A DNA stretch of 64,000 bases. It comes from Bordetella petrii (lineage in GTDB: Bacteria; Pseudomonadota; Gammaproteobacteria; Burkholderiales; Burkholderiaceae_B). The notes beneath the pieces were generated by a model that did no database searches, had not been told where the DNA came from, and saw nothing but the letters and a program-made list of their open reading frames with translations. The DNA is taken from contig WMBV01000001.1 in the NCBI GenBank assembly GCA_017745595.1, positions 124,001-188,000 on the forward strand. The letters are read 5' to 3'. A program made the translations under genes and the position numbers. This document shows positions 16,847 to 27,735 of the stretch, piece after piece (position 1 is the first letter of the stretch; each line of letters starts with the position of its first letter).

Positions 16847-17551
16847 ATGCGATTCAAACGACCGCAGGTGCGCTATGCCGATACGCCGCAGCCTGCCACC
16901 CCGTATCAAGCCGCTGCCCAGGTGTGGGACGAGCGCATCGGCTCGGCCCGCGTGCAGGCCAAGAACTGGCGATTGATGGCCTTCGGCTGCCTGGTGCTCG
17001 CGCTGCTGATGGCCGGTGGCCTGGTGTGGCGCTCGGCCCAATCCATCGTCACGCCCTATGTCATCGAAGTCGATCAGTCCGGCCAGGTGCGCACCGTGGG
17101 CGAAGCGGCCACGCCGTACCGGCCCACCGATGCGCAGACGGCACACCATATCGCGCGGTTCGTGACGCTGGTGCGCTCACTGTCCATCGACCCCATCGTC
17201 GTGCGCCAGAACTGGCTCGATGCCTACGACTACACCACCGACCGAGGCGCGGCGGTGCTTAACGACTATGCGCGGGTGAATGACCCGTTCGCCCGCATCG
17301 GCAAAGAGTCGGTAACGGTACAGATCACCAGCGTGGTTCGCGCCAGCGATGCGTCGTTCAACGTGCGCTGGATGGAACGCCGCTACGTCAATGGCGCGGC
17401 GGCCGGGCTGGAGCGATGGACGGCGGTGGTGTCCATCGTGCAGCAGACCCCGCGCACCGAAGAACGCCTGCGCCGCAACCCGCTGGGCATCTACGTCAAT
17501 GGCCTGTCGTGGAGCCGTGAACTGGATTCGTCTGAAGGAGTGAAGCCATGA
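16847..17551 (+). CDS. trbF: TrbF/VirB8-type protein
   Basis: 234 residues. A cytoplasmic N-terminus is followed by one membrane helix at about residues 45-65 (LMAFGCLVLALLMAGGLVW). The periplasmic domain has TPYVIEVDQSGQV and the RYVNGAA block typical of VirB8-like assembly proteins. AAGGAG lies ahead of the ATG. It overlaps trbG by 4 bp. Confidence 0.95.
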   Translation: MRFKRPQVRYADTPQPATPYQAAAQVWDERIGSARVQAKNWRLMAFGCLVLALLMAGGLVWRSAQSIVTPYVIEVDQSGQVRTVGEAATPYRPTDAQTAHHIARFVTLVRSLSIDPIVVRQNWLDAYDYTTDRGAAVLNDYARVNDPFARIGKESVTVQITSVVRASDASFNVRWMERRYVNGAAAGLERWTAVVSIVQQTPRTEERLRRNPLGIYVNGLSWSRELDSSEGVKP

Positions 17552-18540
17552 ATGTGCCTTTCCGTTTTTACGCTTTGCCGCTTGTCGTGCTGGCCTTGGC
17601 CGGCTGCGCCACGCAGGGCAAACCCCCGCCAGTGATTTCCTTGGATGAGCCGGTACAGGCGGAGCCTTTGCCGGAAATGCCTGTGCCGATCGAGGTGGTC
17701 ACTATTGCAGAGCCACTGCCATTGCCTGAGCAGTTGAAGCCAGTGCCGGAGGAAAAGGATGCGAAGCCTGCGCCTGAACCGGCTGATGAGACGGTACGTG
17801 TCTCGAAAGCCAATGCCGAGGCACGGGTGGCTCCGACGCGCGAAGGCTATGTCAATGCGATCCAGGTCTGGCCGTATAGCGATGGCGCGCTGTACCAGGT
17901 CTATGCGTCAGTAGGTCGCGTGACGGTGATCGCGCTCCAGCCTGGCGAGGAACTGGTGACGGTCGCTGCGGGCGATACCGTGCGCTGGATCGTCGGTGAC
18001 ACCTCCAGCGGCAGCGGGGCCGATCTGCGCGTCAATGTGCTGGTCAAGCCTATCCGTTCCAGCTTGAAGACCAATCTGGTCATTACCACCAGCCGCAGGA
18101 CGTACCTGCTGGAACTGACTTCGACCGACAAGGCATGGATGGCGTCGGTGTCCTGGGACTACCCGAAAGACCGAATGCTGGCCTTGCGGCGCCAAGCCCA
18201 AGCCGCCAACGCTGCCGCGCCGGTCGATGCAGGCTTGTCGCTGGATAACATCCGCTTTCGCTATGCAATCAGCGGCAGCAATCCATCGTGGAAACCGCTG
18301 CGCGCTTTTGATGATGGCGAGAAGGTCTATATCCAGTTCCCGGCAGGCATCGCCCAGGGCGAGCTGCCGCCGCTGTTCGTCATCGGCGCACAGGGCGACG
18401 GGCAACTGGTGAACTATCGCTTCCGCTCGCCGTACTACATCGTGGATCGCCTGTTCGGTGCAGCAGAACTGCGCCTGGGGGCCGACAAGGGCGATATGGT
18501 GCGCATCGAGCGCGCGGATGGCATCGTCGGGAGGAACTGA
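17548..18540 (+). CDS. trbG: TrbG/VirB9-type lipoprotein
   Basis: 330 residues. The signal peptide ends in LALAGC, so it is lipidated, as core-complex subunits often are. A Pro/Glu-rich linker reaches about residue 90. The VirB9 domain (VYASVGRVTVIALQPGEEL, and TTSRRTYLLELTS further on) follows. It would sit in the outer-membrane core ring with TrbI. Confidence 0.94.
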   Translation: MNVPFRFYALPLVVLALAGCATQGKPPPVISLDEPVQAEPLPEMPVPIEVVTIAEPLPLPEQLKPVPEEKDAKPAPEPADETVRVSKANAEARVAPTREGYVNAIQVWPYSDGALYQVYASVGRVTVIALQPGEELVTVAAGDTVRWIVGDTSSGSGADLRVNVLVKPIRSSLKTNLVITTSRRTYLLELTSTDKAWMASVSWDYPKDRMLALRRQAQAANAAAPVDAGLSLDNIRFRYAISGSNPSWKPLRAFDDGEKVYIQFPAGIAQGELPPLFVIGAQGDGQLVNYRFRSPYYIVDRLFGAAELRLGADKGDMVRIERADGIVGRN

Positions 18541-18542
18541 GC

Positions 18543-19820
18543 ATGAGCCAGGACGACACTCCCGACCTTGCCACGCCGCAGGCGGACAAGATGGCACCCG
18601 AGGCGGTGGCGCTGCGCGCCCAACCGCGCCCGGTCACGCGTCTGAACCGACGCACGCTGGCCATCCTCGCTGGCGGCCTGTCGGTTGGCGTGATGGGCGC
18701 GCTGATCTGGTCACTGCAACCGCAGCAACGCGGCGCGGGCGAATCCACCGAACTGTACAACGTGGATCGTGTATCGCGCTCGGAAGGCCTCGACCAACTT
18801 CCTGCCGACTATTCCAAGTTGCCAGCGCTGCCGCCCGACGTGCCGGAGCTGGGGCCACCGCTACCGGGTGATCTGGGGCCGGCCATCGTCAATTCGCAGC
18901 AGCCGGTCGCCGCCACCTATGCCGCGCCCGGCTACGACCCCAACGATGCGCTGCACAAGGAAGCAGAAGCGGCGGCAGCTTCAACGGTGTTCTTCCGCAC
19001 CGGCTCCCCGCAGGCCGCGCCCGTGGCGCAGTCGCAAGTCGCTGCCGCGCCGGGCTTCGCCGCCAATGCCGCTTTCGATCCACTGGCCGCTGGCCCGGCC
19101 TCGACGGCGGCCCAGCCTGCTGATCCGACTGCCGTGCAGAACCGGCAAGACCAGAAAGAGGCGTTCCTGACAGGCGGTTCTACGGAAACCCGTAACTCCG
19201 GCAACCTGCAAATGCCCACCTCGCCGTATCAGGTGATGGCCGGAACGGTCATTGCCGGGGCACTGGTCACGGGCATCAAGTCCGACTTGCCGGGCGACGT
19301 GATCGCCACGGTGACGGAACCGATCTACGACACGGCCACTGGCAAGTTCCTGCTGATCCCGCAGGGATCTCGCATACTGGGCAAGTACAACAGCCAGGTC
19401 AGCTACGGCCAGAGCCGCGTGCAGGTGGTGTGGAATCGCATCATCCTGCCCGACACGTCATCACTCACGCTCGACAACCTGATCGGCACCGACCCGGCAG
19501 GCTATGCCGGTCTGGAGGACAACGTGGACTGGCATTGGGATCGGATCTTTGCAGGTGCCGTGCTGACCACGCTGCTGGGTGTCGGTGCCGAACTGGCTGC
19601 ACCTGAGAACCGCCAGGACGGCGATCGCGTCATCATCGCCGGGCGCGACAGCCTGCAGGACACCGTGAACCAGGTCGGCCAGGAAGTGACCCGGCGCAAT
19701 CTCAACATCCAACCCACGCTGACCAGCCGCCCCGGCTTGCCGGTGCGCATCATCGTCAACCGCGATCTGGTGCTACGGCCTTATCAGCCGCTGTTCTTCA
19801 ACAAGGGGACTTCTCGATGA
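18543..19820 (+). CDS. trbI: TrbI/VirB10-type core-complex protein
   Basis: 425 residues. A single N-terminal membrane helix (about 38-58, LAILAGGLSVGVMGALIW) is followed by a long Pro/Ala-rich periplasmic linker. The conserved VirB10 domain starts near residue 215 (MAGTVIAGALVTGIKSDLPG) and includes LIPQGSRILGKYNSQVSYGQ. It spans both membranes and senses ATP use by the channel ATPases. It starts 3 bp after trbG and overlaps the next gene by 4 bp. Confidence 0.95.
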   Translation: MSQDDTPDLATPQADKMAPEAVALRAQPRPVTRLNRRTLAILAGGLSVGVMGALIWSLQPQQRGAGESTELYNVDRVSRSEGLDQLPADYSKLPALPPDVPELGPPLPGDLGPAIVNSQQPVAATYAAPGYDPNDALHKEAEAAAASTVFFRTGSPQAAPVAQSQVAAAPGFAANAAFDPLAAGPASTAAQPADPTAVQNRQDQKEAFLTGGSTETRNSGNLQMPTSPYQVMAGTVIAGALVTGIKSDLPGDVIATVTEPIYDTATGKFLLIPQGSRILGKYNSQVSYGQSRVQVVWNRIILPDTSSLTLDNLIGTDPAGYAGLEDNVDWHWDRIFAGAVLTTLLGVGAELAAPENRQDGDRVIIAGRDSLQDTVNQVGQEVTRRNLNIQPTLTSRPGLPVRIIVNRDLVLRPYQPLFFNKGTSR

Positions 19821-20062
19821 GCACGACCAAGAAACTGCGGCTGGGGCCGCTACCCAAGACCGAAAGCGTCAAGCTGACCTTCGCTTGCCCGGCCAGCTTG
19901 AAAGCCGATCTCGACCGCTACGCCGCGCTGCATGCGCAGGCGTATGGCGAGGCGGTCGATGCCTCGACGCTGATCCCGCACATGCTGGAGGCGTTCATGG
20001 CGGGGGATCGGGGATTCAGGAAAGGAAACGGCAGCAAGGCCGTGCCACCGAAGCCAAGCTGA
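19817..20062 (+). CDS. DUF2274 small protein, last gene of the transfer operon
   Basis: 81 residues. The core LRLGPLPKTESVKLTFACPA and LDRYAALHAQAYGEAVDAST matches the DUF2274 family, which regularly follows trbI in such elements. The fold may be ribbon-helix-helix-like. No role is known. It is the last clear gene of the element. Confidence 0.82.
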   Translation: MSTTKKLRLGPLPKTESVKLTFACPASLKADLDRYAALHAQAYGEAVDASTLIPHMLEAFMAGDRGFRKGNGSKAVPPKPS

Positions 20063-20093
20063 AGATGCACTGGAACCAGACTGACCATCCCTC

Positions 20094-20124
20094 GAACGCG
20101 CAGCCCAACGCTGCGCGTTCTTCG
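20094..20124 (+). terminator. Terminator hairpin after the transfer operon
   Basis: GAACGCGCAG (20094-20103) and CTGCGCGTTC (20111-20120) form a perfect 10-bp stem with a seven-base loop, followed by TTCGTT. The T-run is weak but the stem is very strong. It closes the trb operon. Confidence 0.65.
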
Positions 20125-20351
20125 TTCTGGATAGGCTGCGAGGGAATCGGCTAAGATGACTGAACAAGCCTGCCAGCCATTGGCAATCTCCATCGCTGCA
20201 ACGCGACTCGACTCTCTTTCTCCAGGCTCTTATGTGGCTCCCAGCCCACAATGCCGCATCCTCTGCGAACGGCATGAAACAGAGCTAACCTATTGCCCCG
20301 TATATGGTTTCAAGCTTCGCGTGATTTCAACAAAATGCTTGACGCCAGCAA

Positions 20352-20359
20352 TTTTTTAT
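20352..20359. other. Candidate right attachment core (attR)
   Basis: TTTTTTAT, 290 bases past the last transfer-operon gene. It agrees with the short core reported, from memory, for Tn4371-family elements. The matching left copy lies outside the window, so the call rests on motif and position only. Confidence 0.35.
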
Positions 20360-20494
20360 GCCTATCCCGTTCCCGTACTAGTAAAACGCCATCCCTTTCA
20401 TTAGTATTTCGGCGCCTTCCCAACCGGCCCGCGCGCGGGCATGCTACGCCTTGCTCATCGCTTTAGTGCTTTACTTTAACCGCCTACCGCATTT

Positions 20495-20725
20495 ATGAAC
20501 ACGGAAATCTGGCAGCAGGGCGCCCAAGCGGCCCGTGCGGGATTAAGTTTGCTGGATTGCCCTTATTACCGAGCCGCGAACCTGCCGGGGCACACCGGCG
20601 AGTCGATCCGCGACTGGCAAGCGAAAGTGCATGCCTGGGAAGCCGGCTGGCATTCCGTCGTCGACCCCAAGAACAGCGCCAACGAGCCTGCGCCGCCCGC
20701 GCTGCCTCGTTGCCTGGACGAATGA
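20495..20725 (+). CDS. Small RMF/CrpP-like protein
   Basis: 76 residues. The pattern GAQAARAGLSLLDCPYY, then W and a terminal AWEAGW, resembles ribosome modulation factor and the related CrpP family, which share G-x2-AA-x2-G, CPY and a C-terminal W-x2-GW. RMF dimerises ribosomes in stationary phase. CrpP has been reported to modify fluoroquinolones. The resemblance is short and I cannot choose between these. It may be a chromosomal gene just outside the mobile element. It is convergent with the FkbM gene, 1 bp apart. Confidence 0.6.
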   Translation: MNTEIWQQGAQAARAGLSLLDCPYYRAANLPGHTGESIRDWQAKVHAWEAGWHSVVDPKNSANEPAPPALPRCLDE

Positions 20726-20726
20726 G

Positions 20727-21542
20727 TTATTTCGTGCTCAGTGGCGTACGGGAAAAAACGTACATCGGGCTGGTGTGCTGCACGCCTTCGGGAAACCCCA
20801 GCACGACCGGACGAAGCTCGAGCTCGTATCTGTCGAGCGGGATGAACGCGCGGTAGGCATGCGGATGCGTCGCCTTGATCGCGTCGTAGAACTCGCCGTA
20901 GAAGCGATCATAGAGCTCCGCAATAATGACGCGTGGCGGGCTCTCGGACAACGTCCGCGCAGCGCCTTTCACGGCATCGGTTTCCGCGCCCTCTATATCG
21001 AGCTTCCACACATCGAAAGCGCCAAACTGCGCGCTTAGCCGGTCGATGGTGGTCAGGTCCACGCGCACCTTTTGCAGCTCGTCGCCAAACACGGCCGGAA
21101 ATATCTCGATCATTTCCGGATTCAGGCTGGACCCCTGATTGTGGGACGTCGAGACGAAAAACTCGGACTGGCCCACGGACGCCGATATGGCCTCTTTAAC
21201 CGGCACCAGACGGGGCGAAGATAATTTCGACAGGCGTTCGTATAAGGCGGGAAGCGCCTCGACAGCGATGACCCTGCCTGCCCCGGCCTCCAGGCACTCG
21301 AGCGCGGTCACGCCGATATTGGCGCCCGCGTCCAGCACCGTGTCCGAATCGCGGATAAGGCGGCGAAAAAGAAACTGGTCGATATCGGCTTGCGGATGGC
21401 GCACGTCCAACAGCAGCCGTGCCGCATACGCTCTTTCGTGCCGGTTCGCCAGATCAAACGTGATGGGGCAGCCCGCCAGCAGAAACGTTGCAGTTCCGGA
21501 TGTCCTGATAAGGCCTTCCAGATCGGAAAAATCCGCCGACAT
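20727..21542 (-). CDS. FkbM-family methyltransferase
   Basis: 271 residues. The S-adenosylmethionine site is DTVLDAGANIGVTALECLEA, followed by VIAVEALPALYERL. WKLDIEGAETDAV is the FkbM signature block. Family members methylate sugars or small molecules in glycan or secondary-metabolite pathways. No glycosyltransferase or partner gene lies nearby, so the substrate is unknown. Confidence 0.88.
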   Translation of the reverse strand: MSADFSDLEGLIRTSGTATFLLAGCPITFDLANRHERAYAARLLLDVRHPQADIDQFLFRRLIRDSDTVLDAGANIGVTALECLEAGAGRVIAVEALPALYERLSKLSSPRLVPVKEAISASVGQSEFFVSTSHNQGSSLNPEMIEIFPAVFGDELQKVRVDLTTIDRLSAQFGAFDVWKLDIEGAETDAVKGAARTLSESPPRVIIAELYDRFYGEFYDAIKATHPHAYRAFIPLDRYELELRPVVLGFPEGVQHTSPMYVFSRTPLSTK

Positions 21543-21610
21543 GATCCTGTCCCCGTAAGCGCAGTATGAATATTTGGCCGATTATGCCACGGGCGCGCAT
21601 ACCGCCTTAC

Positions 21611-21638
21611 GAAAAGAAACGCCGCCATTGCTGGCGGC
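21611..21638 (-). terminator. Terminator of the rpoD-tRNA transcript
   Basis: On the minus strand GCCGCC-AGCAAT-GGCGGC (21638-21621) is followed by GTTTCTTTTC. It lies just downstream of the tRNA and upstream of the FkbM gene. Confidence 0.6.
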
Positions 21639-21667
21639 GGAAATGCCTGAATTCACAGGCGTTTTTT

Positions 21668-21746
<79 letters not shown>

Positions 21747-21753
21747 AGGAAAC

Positions 21754-24021
<2,268 letters not shown>

Positions 24022-24597
24022 AGTCGCTTCCGTGGTCGTCGCAACCCGTGATGGGGCACATTGCACCACAAGGGCCGTCGCGGCGCCCTAGCGCACGCAA
24101 CGGAACCGATGCGGGTAAAACAGGCAAGCCGGCTGAAGCCGCGTGCGCCCGCGTTGATCGCGGCGCGGGCCCTTGCGGGCCCCACCGGCGCTCCTTCTGG
24201 CCTTGCGGCCCAGGAGCGCCCTGGTATCGCGACTTCGTTGCGGCGGGGTTTCCGGGCGTTGCGGGGGCTGCCTTGCCTGCGACAGGCTCTGCCAGCTTGA
24301 AGGGACACCCTGCCCCAAGCTGCTTGCGATAGACACAGCTCCACCTGCAAACGCCGCCGGCCAAACCCGTGCCGAACTGCGCAACTTGCCACCTAATTGT
24401 AACTTTTCACTATAACGTCTCAGCAAGCCGATGGGCCACACCAGGCGGGGCCGGCATATATCATGCCTACCACGCCGCCTTGCCCGCCCTTCTACGGCTT
24501 GCTGCCTCGCGTTTTTTTCCTGAATCCGAGTTCGCGATTCAAATCCGATCTTGGCCCGCGGCCCAAAGCCGCTGGAAAACCTTTGATTCTACCGCAT
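24022..24597. other. Long rpoD leader / intergenic region
   Basis: 576 bases between dnaG and rpoD hold no convincing gene. The rpoD-proximal half is GC-rich and full of short hairpins, for example GGGCCCGCAAGGGCCC on the minus strand. The dnaG-proximal part is AT-richer. It contains two promoter-like spots on the minus strand: TACAAT at 24401-24396 and TAGAAT at 24591-24586. The region probably gives rpoD its own transcription and a long 5' leader. Confidence 0.5.
24396..24426 (-). promoter_or_regulatory. Weak candidate rpoD promoter
   Basis: TTGCTG (24426-24421) and TACAAT (24401-24396) on the minus strand are 19 bases apart, longer than ideal. The -10 matches 5 of 6 positions. Confidence 0.3.
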
Positions 24598-26652
24598 TTA
24601 ACGTAATCCGACACCTTTTAAGACCGCCAGACGCGCCGACAGTTCCTGGTAGCGCTGCCGCGCCTCGTCGGAATCGAGTCCGGTTTCCGCCAGCCGGGCC
24701 ATTTCGGCGCGGGCGGAGTCGAATTCGATACGGCGCAAGGCGTCGTCCCATTCGGCCTGGGGCTCGGGCAGGTCTTCCTGGGCCAGCAGGTCGGCGCGCA
24801 TGCCTTTCAGCACGGCGGCCAGGTCGGAGTCCGGATCGGCGGCTTCCAACAGGGCGCCCACGTGGCGCGCTCCGCTGGCCTGCGCCAGCAGGATAAGGTC
24901 GCGCACTAATCCTAGATGGGGGCCCTTGTCCAGGACTTCAAGCTGCTGGTCGCCCATGCCGTCCACCAGTTCCGGGTGGGCCAGCAGCAACGCCAGCAAG
25001 CGCTTGGCCAGCGACGGCATGGCGCGGCGCCCCTGGTAGCCGCCTACGTCGTCATCGCGGCGCCCGCGCCACTCGCCCTTGCCCTTCTTGCCGCCCTTCC
25101 AATCGCCCCTTGAATCATTCTTCCAGCCCTGCTTGCGCTGACCCTCGCCCGCCCCGCCCTGGCCGCGCTGTCCGGCGGCCGGGAACTCGCCGTATCCCGC
25201 GCCCGGCGGCTCGTCGTCGTAGCCATAGCCGACCGGTTCGTAATCGAAATCGGGCGGCGGCATGTCGAAATGGCCGGGCTCGCCGGGATGGTCGGCGGAC
25301 GACGGCGCCGCCGCCGGAGCCGCCGCCCCCCCCGCGCCGGCCGGGGCAAACGGCCGCGCCGGCGCCTGCGCCATGAGCTGCGCCATTTCTTCGGGCGTCA
25401 GCTGCACCTGGCGCGCCATTTCGCGCTCGATCTGCAGGCGCAGCGCGCATTCGGGAATGGCGGACAGCAAGGGGCGGGCCTCGTGCAGGCAGCTGGCCCG
25501 CCCTTCGGCCTCGGCCAGATTATGGCGCGACGCCAATTCTTCGAGCAGAAAGCGCGACAAGGCCATGGCTTCGCCCAGGCAAGCGCGGAACGCCTCGGCC
25601 CCCAGTTCGCGCACGTACGAATCGGGATCGTGCTCGGCGGGCAGGAACAGGAAGCGGATGGCGATATCGTCGCGCAGCACCGGCAGGCAGGCCTGCAGCG
25701 CCCGCCATGCGGCGCGGCGGCCGGCCGCGTCGCCATCGAAGCTGAAGACGACCTTGTCGCTGCTGCGCAGCAGCTTCTTGACGTGATCGGGCGTGGTGGC
25801 GGTGCCCAGCGTGGCCACCGCGTTGGCGATGCCCTGCTGCGCCAGGCCGACCACGTCCATGTAGCCCTCCACCACGATGACCTGCCCTTCCTGGCGGATG
25901 GCCTGGCGGGCTTCCCATAGGCCGTAGAGCTCGTGGCCCTTGGAAAACAGCGGGGTTTCGGGCGAGTTCAGGTACTTGGGCTCGCCCTTGCCGATGATGC
26001 GTCCGCCAAAGCCGATCAGGCTGCCGCGCGCGTTGCGGATGGGGAACATCACGCGCTCGCGGAAGCGGTCGTAGCGGCGCCCGTCTTCGGACTCGATGAC
26101 CAGGCCGGCCTCGACCAGCGTGGGGTCGTCGTAGTTGTCGAACACCTTGGCCAGGCCATGGCGGTCGGTGCCGGACCAGCCCAGGCCGAAATGGGCGGCG
26201 ATCTCGCCGGTAAGCCCGCGCTGCTTCAGGTATTGGATGGCCGCGGGCGAAGCGCGCAGCTGGCGCAAGTAATGCGCCTGCGCGGCATCGAGCACCTGCG
26301 TGTGGCGGGATTCTTCGGCCTTGCGGCGCGCCGATTCGGCCTGCTGGCGGGGACTGCGGTTTTCTTCGGGTACCGTCATTCCCACCGAGCCGGCGAGCGT
26401 GCGCACGGCCTCGGGGAAACTGGCGCCCGTGTGTTCCATCAGGAAAGTGATGGCACTGCCGTGCGCGCCGCAACCGAAGCAATGATAAAACTGCTTGGTG
26501 GGGCTGACAGTGAACGACGGGCTTTTTTCGTTATGGAAAGGGCACAGGCCAAGCAGGTTGGCACCGCCCTTTCGCAACTGCACGTATCGCCCGACGACGT
26601 CGGCTACGTCGACCCGGGCGAGCAGATCCTGTATGAATGATTCTGGAATCAA
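24598..26652 (-). CDS. dnaG: DNA primase
   Basis: 684 residues; it makes RNA primers at the replication fork. The zinc finger is intact, with Cys37, His40, Cys58 and Cys61 (LCPFHNEKSPSF, then HCFGCGAHG). The TOPRIM core carries VVEGYMDVVGLAQQG and SFDGDAAGRRAAWRAL. Between about residues 440 and 545 there is an unusually Gly/Ala/Pro-rich, low-complexity linker before the C-terminal DnaB-binding domain. That makes the protein about 100 residues longer than the E. coli primase. It starts 21 bp after rpsU. Confidence 0.97.
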   Translation of the reverse strand: MIPESFIQDLLARVDVADVVGRYVQLRKGGANLLGLCPFHNEKSPSFTVSPTKQFYHCFGCGAHGSAITFLMEHTGASFPEAVRTLAGSVGMTVPEENRSPRQQAESARRKAEESRHTQVLDAAQAHYLRQLRASPAAIQYLKQRGLTGEIAAHFGLGWSGTDRHGLAKVFDNYDDPTLVEAGLVIESEDGRRYDRFRERVMFPIRNARGSLIGFGGRIIGKGEPKYLNSPETPLFSKGHELYGLWEARQAIRQEGQVIVVEGYMDVVGLAQQGIANAVATLGTATTPDHVKKLLRSSDKVVFSFDGDAAGRRAAWRALQACLPVLRDDIAIRFLFLPAEHDPDSYVRELGAEAFRACLGEAMALSRFLLEELASRHNLAEAEGRASCLHEARPLLSAIPECALRLQIEREMARQVQLTPEEMAQLMAQAPARPFAPAGAGGAAAPAAAPSSADHPGEPGHFDMPPPDFDYEPVGYGYDDEPPGAGYGEFPAAGQRGQGGAGEGQRKQGWKNDSRGDWKGGKKGKGEWRGRRDDDVGGYQGRRAMPSLAKRLLALLLAHPELVDGMGDQQLEVLDKGPHLGLVRDLILLAQASGARHVGALLEAADPDSDLAAVLKGMRADLLAQEDLPEPQAEWDDALRRIEFDSARAEMARLAETGLDSDEARQRYQELSARLAVLKGVGLR

Positions 26653-26673
26653 TAGATTCTGGAATCGGCAAAA

Positions 26674-26886
26674 TCAATACAGGCGGGGCGGCAGTTGCTG
26701 GCTACGAATCCGCTTGTAGTGGCGCTTGACCGCGGCGGCGTGCTTGCGCTTGCGCTCGGCCGTGGGCTTCTCGTAGAACTCGCGCGAGCGCAGTTCGGTG
26801 AGCAAACCGGTCTTTTCGATGGTGCGCTTGAAGCGGCGCAGGGCGGCTTCGAACGGTTCGTTTTCCTTCAGTCGGACAATAGGCAT
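26674..26886 (-). CDS. rpsU: Ribosomal protein bS21
   Basis: 70 residues: [19 protein letters not shown] and the basic tail [17 protein letters not shown] are standard bS21. The ATG at 26886 is the family start; an upstream in-frame extension is not used. First gene of the rpsU-dnaG-rpoD cluster. It has a long leader, about 195 bases from the likely promoter at 27089. Confidence 0.97.
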   Translation of the reverse strand: MPIVRLKENEPFEAALRRFKRTIEKTGLLTELRSREFYEKPTAERKRKHAAAVKRHYKRIRSQQLPPRLY

Positions 26887-27088
26887 AAAGTGGCAGGCCT
26901 GCTTTGGGGTAACAAAAAGGTTGAACACACAGGGCGCTTCGACTGCAAGCCCGGCATGGCTTGTTGGTAGATTTTTGTTCCAAACGGCAAAAACAGCAAA
27001 CCGCCGGGCCCGAAAACCCCAAAAAACCTTCAATAAACCACGCCTGTGCGCCCCGGCAACCCCTGTAGGGGTTTACTGGTAACCCGAG

Positions 27089-27117
27089 ATTCTAGCATGC
27101 TGGGCAGACTTTGGCGA
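27089..27117 (-). promoter_or_regulatory. Candidate rpsU promoter (extended -10)
   Basis: On the minus strand TCGCCA (27117-27112) and TAGAAT (27094-27089) are 17 bases apart. TGC just before the -10 makes an extended -10 element, TGCTAGAAT. The same TGCTAGAAT occurs before rpsP. An imperfect palindrome GGTTACCAGTAAACC follows at once. Confidence 0.55.
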
Positions 27118-27168
27118 GCTATTGCGGCCCCGCCCGCTCCCGGCCGCCCCGGCCCGTGTCCGCGGCCC

Positions 27169-27714
27169 CTAAGCCGACTTCGAGCCCTTGCGGATCCAGG
27201 CCTCGAGCTGGTGCGGCCGCAGGCTGTCGTAGTCTTCGAAGGGCTGGTGGATCCAGGGATTGGTGGGCAATTTGTCGACGTAGTAGTCGGGCGTGGCCTG
27301 CGAATGCCCCTTCCACCACAGCACGGCGCTGCGCAGCTCGGAAATTTCGGGAAACTGCTGGCGCAAATGCGCCTGCACCCGGTTGAACGTCAGGCCGGTA
27401 TCGACCATGTCATCGACCAGCAACACCCGCCCCGCGGGCGCCCCGCGGGTAATGGTAATGAACTGCGCGATATCGAGGTCGCCCTGCTTGGTGCCCGCGG
27501 CTTCGCGATAGCTGCTGGTGGCCAGGATGCCCAGCGGCACGTCGAAAATGCGCGACATGACGTCGCCCACCCGCACGCCGCCGCGCGCCAGGCACAGGAT
27601 CAGATCGAACTGCCAGCCAGACTGGTACACCTGCAGCGTCAAGCGTTCGATGAGGCGGTTGTAGCCGTCCCAGGTAATCCACAGATGACTGTCGTCGTTG
27701 ACGGGCGCGCTCAT
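27169..27714 (-). CDS. Purine-type phosphoribosyltransferase
   Basis: 181 residues. The PRPP-binding loop is RVLLVDDMVDTGLTF, and an N-terminal ARGGVRVGDVMSRIF block is present. This is the type I phosphoribosyltransferase fold, as in hypoxanthine/xanthine-guanine salvage enzymes. The base cannot be told from sequence alone. The ATG at 27714 (MSAPVND) has TGGAGAC seven bases upstream. A terminator-like hairpin ends only 22 bases before this start, see 27736-27769. Its neighbour is purA, also in purine metabolism. Confidence 0.85.
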   Translation of the reverse strand: MSAPVNDDSHLWITWDGYNRLIERLTLQVYQSGWQFDLILCLARGGVRVGDVMSRIFDVPLGILATSSYREAAGTKQGDLDIAQFITITRGAPAGRVLLVDDMVDTGLTFNRVQAHLRQQFPEISELRSAVLWWKGHSQATPDYYVDKLPTNPWIHQPFEDYDSLRPHQLEAWIRKGSKSA

Positions 27715-27735
27715 GGCGGGGTCTCCAGAAAATAC

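Larger units (their letters stand above)
20063..20494. other. Gene-poor, AT-richer stretch at the end of the integrated element
   Basis: About 430 bases without a convincing gene. After the trb terminator the base composition drops clearly below that of the flanks, up to about 20,480. TTTTTTAT at 20352-20359 fits the attachment core TTTTTYAT that I recall for Tn4371-type elements. The junction between element and chromosome is therefore placed here tentatively. No integrase, inverted-repeat end or tRNA fragment is visible in the stretch. Confidence 0.5.

Noticed and set aside
20156-20404. An 82-codon frame at the end of the element
   Set aside because: It has no recognisable motif or good ribosome site and would cross the presumed attachment core.
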